Shown: positions 23,553 through 33,200 of the stretch, piece by piece
Numbering within the stretch: the first letter of the stretch is position 1
Layout of the letters: each line of letters begins with the position of its first letter
From: Streptomyces sp. 130
Lineage (GTDB): Bacteria > Actinomycetota > Actinomycetes > Streptomycetales > Streptomycetaceae
NCBI RefSeq assembly: GCF_007096885.1
Contig: NZ_VJNO01000011.1
Coordinates: forward strand, 1 to 64,000
Direction: 5' to 3'
DNA: 64,000 nucleotides
Program-made: the position numbers and the translations under genes
The notes under the pieces: model-generated
Told to the model about the DNA's origin: nothing
Seen by the model: only the letters and a program-made list of their open reading frames with translations
Databases searched by the model: none

Positions 23553-23582
23553 ACCCTCTCTCCGACGCACGCGAAGTGTCAA
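23553..23582 (-). promoter_or_regulatory. promoter of the ilvB leader
   Basis: Minus-strand TTGACA (23577-23582), 18 bp spacer, GAGGGT (23553-23558). Seven bases separate the -10 from the leader ATG. The -35 contains the TGA stop codon of the upstream GGDEF-EAL gene. Confidence 0.7.
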
Positions 23583-26500
23583 GTGGGTGGGACGGGTGTC
23601 TCACCATGTGAGCGGATGAAGGTGGGGGCCGCGCCGCCCGTCAGGACCGGCTGCGCGGGCGCCCCGCCGGGCACCGGGAACGTCCCGCGGACCAGGGCGC
23701 GGCGCAGCCGGTACTCGTCCAGCGGCCCCGAGAACGCGGCGCCCTGGCCGTGCGTACAGCCCATCGCGCGCAGGGCGAGGACCTGCTCCGGGACGTCCAC
23801 GCCGTCGGCCACGGACTGCATGCCGAGGTCGCACGCGATCCGGAGCAGCCCGCTGGTGATCTTGTGCAGCCGGGCCGACTCCACGACGCCCTCCACCAGG
23901 CCCCGGTCCAGCTTGAGCACGTCGATGGGGAGGCGGCGCAGGGCGTTGATCGCGGCGTAGCCGCTGCCGAAGCCGTCCAGCGCGATGCGGACGCCCAGGC
24001 GGCGCAGGGCGGCCAGGCGCTGCTCCAGGTCCTCGAAGGGGACCCGGGGGTCACTGTCCGAGACCTCGATCACGAGCGCCCCGGGGGGCAGCCCGTGCCG
24101 CGTGAGCAGCGCCTCGACGGAGCCGGACGGGAAGCCCCGGTCGAGGAGCCGGCGGGCCGGGAGGCGGACGGACACCGCGGTCCGGTGGCCCGCCGCGGCC
24201 CGGTCGGCGGCCTGCTCGACGGCCTCTTCGAGGAGCCAGCGGCCCAGCTCCGCGGTGCGGTCGCCGTCCTCGGAGATCCGCAGGAACTCGGCGGGCGTGA
24301 ACAGGATGCCCTGGGCGGAGCGCCAGCGGGCCTGGGCGGCGACGGCGGCGATCCGGCCGGTGGCGAGGTGCACCACGGGCTGGTGGAGGAGCGCGAACTC
24401 GCCGTCGCGCAGGGCGCCGCGCAGCCGGGTCGCCAGCTCGGAGCGGCGGACCACGTCGGCCTGCATCTGCGGGGCGTACAGCTCGACGCGGTTCTTGCCG
24501 CCGGCCTTGGCGCGGTACATGGCGAGGTCGGCGTTGCGCATGAGGTCGGTGGGGGTGATGCCGGGCTCGGCGAAGGCGACGCCGATGGAGGCGGTGACCC
24601 GGACCTCGCCGTCGCCGACGCGGTAGGGGTCGGAGAGCGTGAGGCGGAGCCGGTCGGCGATCTCGTGGACCTGGCACTCGCGGGCGTCCTGCTCCCGGCC
24701 GGCGTCGCCGACGATGAGCGCGGCGAACTCGTCGCCCCCGAGGCGGGCTGCGGTGTCCCCGGAGCGGACGGACTCGTGGAGGCGGCGGGCGGCCTGGACG
24801 AGGAGTTCGTCGCCCGCCTGGTGGCCGAGCCGGTCGTTGGCCGCCTTGAAGCCGTCCAGGTCGATGAAGAGGACCGCGGTGCCCGCGTCCCCGGCGCGGC
24901 GGCCGGACAGCGCCTGGCGGACCCGGGCGGTGAACAGCGCCCGGTTGGGCAGGTCGGTGAGCGGGTCGTGCTCGGCGTTGTGCTGCAACTGGGCCTGGAG
25001 GCGTACGCGTTCGGTGACGTCCCGGCTGTTGAGGAGCAGGCCGCCCTGGTGGCGGTTGACGGTGGACTCGACGTTGAGCCAGTCGCCGGAGCCGGACCGG
25101 ATGCGGCACTCGATGCGCGTGGCGGGCTCCTCGCCGGGCGGGGCTGCGAGGAAGCGGCGGACCTCGTGGACGACGCGGCCGAGGTCGTCGGGGTGGATGA
25201 TCGAGGACAGCTCGGCGCCGACCAGCTCGTCCGCGTCGCGCCCGTAGACCCCGGCGGCGGCGGGGCTGACGTAGCGCAGGACGCCGCTGGGGGCGGCGAT
25301 CATGATGACGTCGCTGGAGCCCTGCACCAGGGAGCGGAAGTGGTTCTCCTTCTGGGCCAGTTCCTGGGTGAGGGCGATGTTGTCGAGGAGCATGATGCCC
25401 TGGCGGACGACGAGCGCGAGGACCACCGTGCACCCGGTGAGGACGACGACGCGGTCCACCCGGCGGCCCTCGATGACGTTGTACAGGATGCCCAGGGTGC
25501 AGACCGCCGCGGCGAGGTACGGCGTCAGCGCGGCCAGGGAGCCGGCGATGGGGCGGCTGGTGGTGGGCGTGGCGGCCGGGTCCTCGTCCTCGTCCCGGAC
25601 GGCGGTGTCCGCGTCGCGCGCGGCGCCCCAGGGGGCGTACGCGAGGAGCAGCGAGCCGGCGAACCAGCCGGCGTCGAGCAACTGGCCGGAGTGGTAGGAC
25701 TGGCGCAGCAGCGGCGAGGTGAACAGGGCGTCGCAGAGCACGGTCAGGGCGAGCGCGGCGATGGCGGTGTTCACCGCGGCGCGGTTGACGCTGGACCGCC
25801 GGAAGTGCAGGGCGAGGACCATCGAGACGAGCACGATGTCGAGCAGCGGGTAGGCCAGCGAGAGCGCGGCACGGGCCACGCTGTCGCCCTCGATGTCCGC
25901 GACGTGCGCGGTGTGGGCGAGGGCCAGGCTCCAGGACAGGGTGAGCAGCGAGCCGCCGATCAGCCACGAGTCGAGGGCCAGGCAGACCCAGCCGGCCCGG
26001 GTGACGGGCCGCTTGGCGAGGACGAGGAGTCCGACGATCGCGGGCGGTGCGAAGCAGAGGAAGAAGACGTCGGCGAGGGACGGGCTCGGGACCCGGACCT
26101 CGCGCACGCACTCGTACCAGCCCCAGACGGCGTTGCCGCCCGAGGCCATCAGCGAGGAGAGCGCGAACAGCAGCCAGGCCGGGCGGAATCGCGGGTCGGC
26201 GACGCGGGCGAAGAGGAGGCAGGAGACGGCGGCGGCGAGGGCGGCGGCACTGAGGCCGAAGTCCCCCATGAACAGGGCGACCCGGGTCGAGCCCCAGCCG
26301 GTGGCCGCGCCCGCCGCGTAACCGCCGCAGACGAGGCCGAGGACGAGCTGCGGGAGCAGCGCGGAGGTGCGGCCCGTCCCGGACCGCCGGGCGAGGAACG
26401 CTCCGCGGGTGCTCACCGGGGCGCTCACCGCGGCTCTCCCGAGGTCCCCGGCCGGCTGCGGCGCCGGCTCACCGGGCCCTCCGCGCGCCGTCTCCGGCCC

Positions 26501-26596
26501 TGCCGTGTCGGATCGTTCGCCCATCGGCCGTCCATCGCCCGTCGCCCCCTCGCGTGTGGCTGGCTCCCCGGCGCCGTTCCTGCCACGGCGCGACAC
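23579..26596 (-). CDS. cdgF: membrane GGDEF-EAL cyclic-di-GMP protein
   Basis: A 1005-residue protein. An Ala/Pro/Gly-rich N-terminus is followed by about ten membrane segments (roughly residues 80-400), a PAS domain (about 420-530), GGDEF ([13 protein letters not shown], near 617) and an EAL domain (about 730-980). GGDEF looks catalytically intact, giving diguanylate cyclase activity. In the EAL domain the signature Glu-Ala-Leu is replaced by Ala-Ala-Gln (AAVAAQARW) and DDFG reads DGFG, so phosphodiesterase activity is doubtful. Position next to ilvB matches what I remember of S. coelicolor CdgF, so the symbol is by synteny. The GTG start is not well supported by a Shine-Dalgarno and could be downstream. 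Confidence 0.85.
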   Translation of the reverse strand: MSRRGRNGAGEPATREGATGDGRPMGERSDTAGPETARGGPGEPAPQPAGDLGRAAVSAPVSTRGAFLARRSGTGRTSALLPQLVLGLVCGGYAAGAATGWGSTRVALFMGDFGLSAAALAAAVSCLLFARVADPRFRPAWLLFALSSLMASGGNAVWGWYECVREVRVPSPSLADVFFLCFAPPAIVGLLVLAKRPVTRAGWVCLALDSWLIGGSLLTLSWSLALAHTAHVADIEGDSVARAALSLAYPLLDIVLVSMVLALHFRRSSVNRAAVNTAIAALALTVLCDALFTSPLLRQSYHSGQLLDAGWFAGSLLLAYAPWGAARDADTAVRDEDEDPAATPTTSRPIAGSLAALTPYLAAAVCTLGILYNVIEGRRVDRVVVLTGCTVVLALVVRQGIMLLDNIALTQELAQKENHFRSLVQGSSDVIMIAAPSGVLRYVSPAAAGVYGRDADELVGAELSSIIHPDDLGRVVHEVRRFLAAPPGEEPATRIECRIRSGSGDWLNVESTVNRHQGGLLLNSRDVTERVRLQAQLQHNAEHDPLTDLPNRALFTARVRQALSGRRAGDAGTAVLFIDLDGFKAANDRLGHQAGDELLVQAARRLHESVRSGDTAARLGGDEFAALIVGDAGREQDARECQVHEIADRLRLTLSDPYRVGDGEVRVTASIGVAFAEPGITPTDLMRNADLAMYRAKAGGKNRVELYAPQMQADVVRRSELATRLRGALRDGEFALLHQPVVHLATGRIAAVAAQARWRSAQGILFTPAEFLRISEDGDRTAELGRWLLEEAVEQAADRAAAGHRTAVSVRLPARRLLDRGFPSGSVEALLTRHGLPPGALVIEVSDSDPRVPFEDLEQRLAALRRLGVRIALDGFGSGYAAINALRRLPIDVLKLDRGLVEGVVESARLHKITSGLLRIACDLGMQSVADGVDVPEQVLALRAMGCTHGQGAAFSGPLDEYRLRRALVRGTFPVPGGAPAQPVLTGGAAPTFIRSHGETPVPPT

Positions 26597-26709
26597 CCCT
26601 TTCGGGACGATACACCAGACTCGTCACTCAGGGACATAGTTCCTCTACTCTCCGTGACGACCTGCGGTGTTGTGGCCACGGAGGGAAGCCGGACGTGCTC
26701 GCTGGGTGG

Positions 26710-27672
26710 TCAGCCGGTGGTGCGTACGACGTTGTCCAGCGGCTCTCCTGCGGCGAACCGCGTGAGCTGTCCGGCGATCAGCCGCTTGGCGCGCGGCAGG
26801 AACGCGGAGGTGCTGCCGCCCACGTGCGGGGTGATGAGGACGTTCGGAGCATGCCAGAGGGGATGGCCGGAAGGCAGCGGTTCCGGGTCGGTGACGTCGA
26901 GAGCGGCACGCAGCCGGCCGGACTCGAGTTCGGCCAACAGGGCTTTGGTGTCGACCACTTGGCCCCGGGCGACGTTGACCAGGAGCGCCCCGTCGCGCAT
27001 CGCGGCGAGGAACTCGGCACCGGCCAGCCCCTGCGTGGAGGCGTTCAACGGGGTGGAGAGGACGACCACATCGGCCTCGGGCAGCAGGGCCGGCAGATCG
27101 TCGAGCGTGTGTACGGGGCCGCGTGCGGTTGTCCGTGCGGAGCGCGCGACGCGTGCGACCCGCGCGCACTCGAACGGCGCGAGCCGGTCCTCGATGGCCG
27201 CGCCGATCGACCCGTACCCCACGATCAGCACGGACTTGTCGGCGAGGGCCGGGTAGAAGCCGGACCGCCACTCCTCGTCGTCCTGGCCGCGCACGAAGCC
27301 GGGGAACCCGCGCAGCGAGGCCAGGATCAGCGCGAGGGTCAGCTCGGCGGTGGACGCCTCGTGGACGCCCTTGGCGTTGCACACCCGTACGCCGGCGTGG
27401 AGTCCGGCGAGGCCGGGCTCGACGTGGTCGGTGCCCGCCGAGAGGGTCTGCACGACCTGGACGCGGCTCATCGCGCCGAGCGGCCGGACCGCGACCTCCA
27501 TGCCCTTCATGTAGGGGACGACGTAGTAGGCGCAGTCGGCGGGGTCGGCCGGGTAGTCCTCCCCGCCGTCCCAGAAGTGGTAGGTCAGGCCCTCGGGAAG
27601 GCCCTCGATCCCGTCGGCCGGGAGGGGCAGCCAGACCTCGGGGGCGGGGGCGGGGTGCGTGGTGGAAGTCAT
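26710..27672 (-). CDS. D-2-hydroxyacid dehydrogenase family protein
   Basis: A 320-residue NAD(P)-dependent oxidoreductase of the D-isomer-specific 2-hydroxyacid dehydrogenase family. It shows the nucleotide-binding loop VLIVGYGSIGAAIEDRL, the catalytic Arg in LVNVARGQVVDT and the His region LITPHVGGSTS. The Glu is in DVTDPEPLPSGHPLW. ATG 27672 (MTSTTHPAPAP) fits the family length; the longer open frame is a shadow. It is divergent from the aldo/keto reductase with a 73 bp spacer. The substrate is unknown; reductases for glyoxylate, hydroxypyruvate or phenylpyruvate belong here. Confidence 0.88.
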   Translation of the reverse strand: MTSTTHPAPAPEVWLPLPADGIEGLPEGLTYHFWDGGEDYPADPADCAYYVVPYMKGMEVAVRPLGAMSRVQVVQTLSAGTDHVEPGLAGLHAGVRVCNAKGVHEASTAELTLALILASLRGFPGFVRGQDDEEWRSGFYPALADKSVLIVGYGSIGAAIEDRLAPFECARVARVARSARTTARGPVHTLDDLPALLPEADVVVLSTPLNASTQGLAGAEFLAAMRDGALLVNVARGQVVDTKALLAELESGRLRAALDVTDPEPLPSGHPLWHAPNVLITPHVGGSTSAFLPRAKRLIAGQLTRFAAGEPLDNVVRTTG

Positions 27673-27745
27673 GGCCAGGAGGCTATGCGAAGCCCTCCGG
27701 GAGGCAGAGGTTAGGTTGTTGGGCGGTGCGAGAGGGGTACGGGAG

Positions 27746-28738
27746 TTGGAGCGCAGGAGTCTCGGTGCGGCGGCGCTCGCCGTGGGTGCGGTCGGTCTCG
27801 GCTGCATGCCGATGAGCTGGGCGTACAGCGCCTCGCAGCAGCGGGGCGACCGTGCGCTGCGGGCGGTGCACGCGGCCCTGGACGCGGGCGTCGGTCTGCT
27901 CGACACCGCGGACATGTACGGCCCCTTCACCAATGAGCTGCTGGTGGGGCGGGCGCTGAAGGGCCGTCGGGCCGAGGCTTTCGTGTCCACCAAGTGCGGG
28001 CTCCTGGTGGGCGACCAGCACATCGTGGCCAACGGCCGGCCCGGTTACGTACGCCGGGCCTGCGACGCCTCGCTGCGGCGGCTCCAGACCGATGTGATCG
28101 ACCTCTACCAGCTCCACCGCGCCGACCCGGAGGTGCCCGTCGAGGAGACGTGGGGCGCGATGGCGGAGCTGGTGAGCGCGGGCAAGGTACGGGCGCTGGG
28201 CCTGTGCGCGGTCGGTGCGCGGGCGTCGCGGCGGACGGGCTCCCGGACGCACGACGGAACGATCCGGCAGCTGGAGCGGGTGCAGCAGGTGTTCCCGGTC
28301 AGCGCGGTGCAGGCGGAGCTCTCGGTGTGGTCGCCGCAGGCGCTGGAGTCGCTGCTGCCGTGGTGCGCGGCCCGGGGGGTGGGCTTTCTGGCCGCGATGC
28401 CGCTGGGCAACGGCTTCCTCACGGGGACGCTGACTCCGGGGCAGGGGTTCGAGCCGGACGATCTGCGGGCCCGGCACCCCCGGTTCACGGCCGAGATGAT
28501 GGCGGCGAACCAGCCGCTGGTGGTGGGGCTGCGCCGGGTCGCCGAGCGGCACGGGGCGACGCCCGCGCAGGTGGCCCTGGCCTGGGTGCTGCGCCAGGGG
28601 CCCCAGGTGGTGCCGGTGCCCGGCACGAAGCGGGCGGAGTGGGCGGTGGAGAACGCGGGGGCGGCCGGGCTGACCCTGACGGAACGCGACCTGGCGGAGA
28701 TCGACCGGCTGCCGCCGCCGCGCGAGTCCTGGGACTAG
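27746..28738 (+). CDS. aldo/keto reductase
   Basis: A 330-residue NADPH-dependent reductase with a TIM-barrel fold. LLDTADMYG carries the catalytic Asp and Tyr, FVSTKCG the Lys and DLYQLHRAD the His. The coenzyme site is VPVPGTKRAEWAVENAGA near the C-terminus. The start is uncertain: TTG 27746 (MERRSLGAAALAVG) has GAGAGGGG about 8 nt upstream and the family N-terminus, while upstream frames overlap the divergent gene. Substrate unknown. Confidence 0.85.
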   Translation: MERRSLGAAALAVGAVGLGCMPMSWAYSASQQRGDRALRAVHAALDAGVGLLDTADMYGPFTNELLVGRALKGRRAEAFVSTKCGLLVGDQHIVANGRPGYVRRACDASLRRLQTDVIDLYQLHRADPEVPVEETWGAMAELVSAGKVRALGLCAVGARASRRTGSRTHDGTIRQLERVQQVFPVSAVQAELSVWSPQALESLLPWCAARGVGFLAAMPLGNGFLTGTLTPGQGFEPDDLRARHPRFTAEMMAANQPLVVGLRRVAERHGATPAQVALAWVLRQGPQVVPVPGTKRAEWAVENAGAAGLTLTERDLAEIDRLPPPRESWD

Positions 28739-28993
28739 GGGTTCCCTCCCGTCATCACCGGTGGATCGGCGCGCGGCGTCGGATGCCGTGCGTCGCGAGG
28801 CGGAGGGGCGCCCGCTCACCGGACGTATGCGGGCGTTTCGACAACGCGGCGAGGTGCCGTGGCCGTCGTCGGGCGCCCGCCGGGGGTGGCGGGACACCCC
28901 TCGGGGCGTGTCGCGCGGTCCCGAAAGCGCCACGGTCCGGGCCGGCTCGGTGTAAGAACGGGGGACAGGCGGCCGTTGAAGGGATCAGGTGCG

Positions 28994-30253
28994 GTGTTGG
29001 GATCAGTGCAGGGCCCCGGGGGGCGTCGGGCGGGGCACGGCGGGGGCGGCCCGGGGGCACGGCGGGGTGCGGTGGCCGTGCTGGCGGCCGGAGCCCTGCT
29101 GATGGCCGCCGGGTGCAGCTCCCAGGAGGGCATGGAGAGTTCGGCGGGCCGGGGCGCGAGTCCGCCGGCCCACTCCCCCACCGCGTCGGCCGCCGGGTCC
29201 CCGTCGCCGTCCGTCTCGCGCCCCCCGGCCGGCCGGCCCCCGGCCAAGGGCTCGGCCGAGGTGGTGTCGACGCTCACCGAGGGGCTGGACTCCCCGTGGG
29301 GACTGGCCGCGCTCCCCGGCGGCGACCTCCTGGTGGGCTCCCGGGACAAGGGCACGATCACCCGGATCGACGCGGAGACCGGCGAGAAGAAGCTGCTGGG
29401 CACGGTCCCGGGGGTCGCCCCGGCCGGTGAGGGCGGACTGCTCGGCCTCGCCGTGTCGCCCGACTTCGCCACGGACCACCAGGTGTACGCGTACTTCACC
29501 ACCGCCTCGGACAACCGCATCGCCCGGATGATCTACGACGAGAACGGCTCGCCCGGCCGGCTGCTCGGCGCGCCGGACACCATCCTGCGCGGCATCCCCA
29601 AGGGCCAGATCCACAACGGCGGCCGGATCGCCTTCGGCCCCGACCGGGCGCTGTACGCGGGCACGGGTGAGACGGGCGACGACGGACGCGCCCAGGACAA
29701 GGAGTCGCTGGCGGGCAAGATCCTGCGGATGACGCCCGACGGCGAGCCGCTGCACGGCAACCCGGAGGGCGACTCCGTGGTGTATTCGTACGGGCACCGC
29801 AACGTGCAGGGCCTCGCCTGGGACGCGGAGAAGCGGCTGTGGGCCTCCGAGTTCGGCCAGGACACCTGGGACGAGCTGAACCTGATCGAGCCGGGCGGCA
29901 ACTACGGCTGGCCGGACGTCGAGGGCACCGCGCACGAGGAGGGCTTCCGCGACCCGGTCGCCCAGTGGAAGACCTCCGAGGCGTCGCCGAGCGGCATCGC
30001 GTACGTCAAGGGCTCCATCTGGATGGCCGGGCTGCGGGGCGAACGGCTGTGGCGCATCCCGCTCTCCCGCGAGGGCGGGGCCGCGCAGGAGCCCCTGGCC
30101 GGTCCGCAGGCGTTCCTGGAGGGCGACCACGGCCGGCTGCGCACGGTGCTCGCGGCGGGCGGCGACAAGCTGTGGCTGGTGACGAGCGAGACGGACGGCC
30201 GGGGCACTCCGAAGCCGGGCGACGACAGGATTCTGCTGGTGCGGGTCACGTAG
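28994..30253 (+). CDS. PQQ-type sugar dehydrogenase lipoprotein
   Basis: A 419-residue protein of the GSDH (glucose/sorbosone dehydrogenase) six-bladed beta-propeller family. A signal peptide ends in the lipobox LLMAAGC (Cys41), followed by a Ser/Pro-rich linker. The propeller runs from LDSPWGLAALPGG with GQIHNGGRIAFGPD, YSYGHRNVQGLAWD and EPGGNYGWPD. It would act outside the membrane as a calcium/PQQ aldose dehydrogenase, although many members have unproven activity. GTG 28994 has GGATCAGG upstream and gives a normal signal peptide. It converges with and overlaps the LuxR-type gene by 8 bp. Confidence 0.85.
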   Translation: MLGSVQGPGGRRAGHGGGGPGARRGAVAVLAAGALLMAAGCSSQEGMESSAGRGASPPAHSPTASAAGSPSPSVSRPPAGRPPAKGSAEVVSTLTEGLDSPWGLAALPGGDLLVGSRDKGTITRIDAETGEKKLLGTVPGVAPAGEGGLLGLAVSPDFATDHQVYAYFTTASDNRIARMIYDENGSPGRLLGAPDTILRGIPKGQIHNGGRIAFGPDRALYAGTGETGDDGRAQDKESLAGKILRMTPDGEPLHGNPEGDSVVYSYGHRNVQGLAWDAEKRLWASEFGQDTWDELNLIEPGGNYGWPDVEGTAHEEGFRDPVAQWKTSEASPSGIAYVKGSIWMAGLRGERLWRIPLSREGGAAQEPLAGPQAFLEGDHGRLRTVLAAGGDKLWLVTSETDGRGTPKPGDDRILLVRVT

Positions 30254-33200
30254 GGCCGGTCCGCTGCTCCGGCACCGGGTAGAGCCGCAGCCGGTGGGCC
30301 AGGGCGGCGGCCTCGCCGCGGCCCGTCACGCCCAGCTTGGCCAGGATGTTGGAGACGTGGACGCTCGCGGTCTTGGGCGAGATGTACAGCTCCTCGGCGA
30401 TCCGGCGGTTGGTGAGGCCCGCCGCCACCAGCCGGTGCACGTCCTGCTCGCGCGGGGTCAGCCCGAAGGACTCCACCGCGGCAGCGGCGGCGCGCAGCTG
30501 CTCCTCGGAGGGGTCCCGGACGGGCCCGGACCCGTCCGGGACGACGGCCGCGGCCGGTGTCTCCCCGGCCTCGCCGCCCGCGCCGGCCAGGTCGAGGCGG
30601 GCACGGCCGGCCAGCAGCTCGATGGTCTCGGCGAGCGGGCGGGCCCGGAGCCGGACGGCGGTGGTGTGCGCGTCGCGCAGCAGGTTGGTGGCGGCGGCCC
30701 GGTCGTGGGAGGCGACGAGGAGGGCCTCCGCCCAGCGGTGGTGGATCTGCGCCAGCTCGTACGGGCGGTGCAGCGGGGTGAACGCCCGGGCGGCGCCCTG
30801 CCAGTGGTCCGGGGTGTCGACGCCCTCGGCCCTGGCCAGCTCCGCCTCGACCAGGAGGGCGTAGGCGGACCAGACCGGGACGAGGACCGGCAGCCGCTTG
30901 AGGTGGCCCCGGACCAGGTCGAGGACGGCGGGGCGGCCCGGTTCGGTGGCGGGCAGGCCCCGGGCGTCGGCCTCGGCCGCCGCGACGGCGTGCAGCAGCG
31001 GGAAGGCGTAGCGCTGGGTGCCGGTGGGGAAGCCCTCGGCGGCCTGCGCCTCGAAGGCGGCGCGCGCCTCGGGCAGCCGGCCCTGCGCCGCGGCGATCTG
31101 GATGGTGTGGCGCACGGGGTTGATGAAGTGCTGGGGCTGGGGGTCGCTGGAGCCGAAGCAGCGCCGGGTCACCGCGAGTTGCCTCTCGGCCTCGGCGAGA
31201 TCGCCCCGGGCGAGGGCGAGTTCGGTGCGGCGTGAGGCGACCAGGCCCTGGGACTTGCGGGACAGCGATTTGCGGGCGGCGGCCTCCGTGGTGGCCTCGG
31301 CCTCGTCCCAGCGGCCCAGCGAGAACAGCGACATCGCCTGGTTGGTACGGACCCACGCCTCCATGTCCGCGACGCCGTGCTCGTGGCAGACGCGGATGCC
31401 GTGGTCGGCGGCGGTCACCGCTTCCCGGGAGCGGCCCATCGCCTCCAGGGTGGAGGGGAGGTTGATGCTCGCCCGGCCCATGATGTCGATGAGGCCCAGC
31501 TCGTCGGCCCGGTCGCGCACGGCGTACATCTCGGCGATGCCCTCGTCCACGGCGCCCGCGTCCGCGTTGAGCCAGCCGCGGGTGAGCCGGGCGTGCAGCT
31601 CGATGTACTCGTCGCCGACGAGCTGGGCGTACTCGACGGCCCGTTCGGCGGCGGCCAGGGTCTCGGCGCCGGGGCGGTGCAGGGCGCCCCAGCCGGCCAC
31701 CAGCATCAGCACGAACGCGTGCACCTTCGACGGGGGCAGGCCCCGGACCAGCCGCTCGGCGGTGGCCAGCTCCTCCCAGCCGTCGCCGCGCGTGAGGTCC
31801 TGGACGAGGCGGGAGCGCTGGACCCAGAACCAGGCGGTGCGCAGCGCGTCGTCCTCGCCCTCCAGGCTGCGCAGGGCCTTCTTGCAGAGGGTGAAGGCCC
31901 GTTCGCGTTCCCCGCCGAGGCGGGCGGCGACGGTGGCCTCGGCCAGCAGGTCGAGGTAGGTCAGCGGGGACGAGGCGTCCCGCCCGCAGGTCGGGTAGAC
32001 CTCGGCGTAGTCGATGGGGCGCAGGGTGAGGCGGACGTCCTCGGGGGCGTCGTCCCACAGTTCGAGGGCGCGTTCCAGGAGGCGCAGCTGCTCGGCGTAG
32101 GCGTTGCGGTGGCGGGCCCGGACCGATGCCTTCAGCACGGCGGGCAGCGCCTTGGCGGGGTCGTGCGCGCCGTACCAGTAGCTGGCCAGGCGGGTCGCGC
32201 GTTCGTCGTCGCAGACGAGGGCGGGGTCGGCCTCCAGAGCCTGTGCGTACCGCCGGTTGAGGCGGGAGCGCTCGCCGGGGAGCAGGTCGTCGCTGACGGC
32301 CTCGCGGACCAGGGAGTGGCGGAAGCGGTAGCCGTCGCCGTCCGGGGTGGTCAGGAGCAGGTTGGCGCCGACGGCGGTGCGCAGCGCCGCGATGAGGTCG
32401 TCCTCGCTGAGTCCGGCGACGGCGGCGAGCAGTTCGTACTCGACGGCGGAGCCGCCCTCGGCGACGATCCTGGCGACCTTCTGGGCGTCGGCGGACAGGG
32501 TCTCGACGCGGACGAGGAGGAGGTCGCGCAGCGATTCGGGCAGGCCGTCGCCGTCCCCGTCGCCGCACTCCAGGATGCAGGCCAGCTCCTCCACGAAGAA
32601 GGCGTTGCCGTCGGAGCGCTCGAATATCTCGTCCACCAGGGCGGGTTCGGGGGTCTGCGCGAGGATGCCGGCGAGCTGGCGGCGGACCTCGGACCGGGTG
32701 AACCGGGCCAGTTCGATGCGGCGGACGGTGCGGAGCCGGTCGATCTCCGCGAGGAGGGGGCGCAGGGGGTGGCGGCGGTGGATGTCGTCGGCGCGGTAGG
32801 TGCCGACGACGACGAGGCGTCCACTGCGCAGGGTGCGGAAGAGGTAGGCGAGGAGGTGGCGGGTCGAGGAGTCCGCCCAGTGCAGGTCCTCCAGGACGAG
32901 GACGACGGCCCGGTCGGCGGAGAGGCGTTCCAGGAGCCGGACGGTCAGTTCGAAGAGGCGGGCGGTGCCGAGTTCGTCGGAGCCGTCGCGGCCGGTCTCA
33001 CCCAGCTCGGGGAGCAGCCGGGCCAGTTCGCCCTCCTGGCCGGCGCAGGCGGCGGCCATCTCGTCGGGCAGGGCGCGGCGCAGGGCGCGCAGGGCGGTGG
33101 AGAAGGGGGCGTACGGCAGTCCCTCGGCGCCGATCTCGACGCAGCCGCCGACGGCGACGACCGCGTCGCGGCGGGCGGCGACGGCGATGAACTCCTCGAC

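Noticed and set aside
28755..29060. 101-residue minus-strand frame in the gap before the sugar dehydrogenase
   Set aside because: Proline/arginine-rich composition, no start signal, and it overlaps the signal-peptide region of the plus-strand gene. The 28739-28993 gap has no other feature that I can support.
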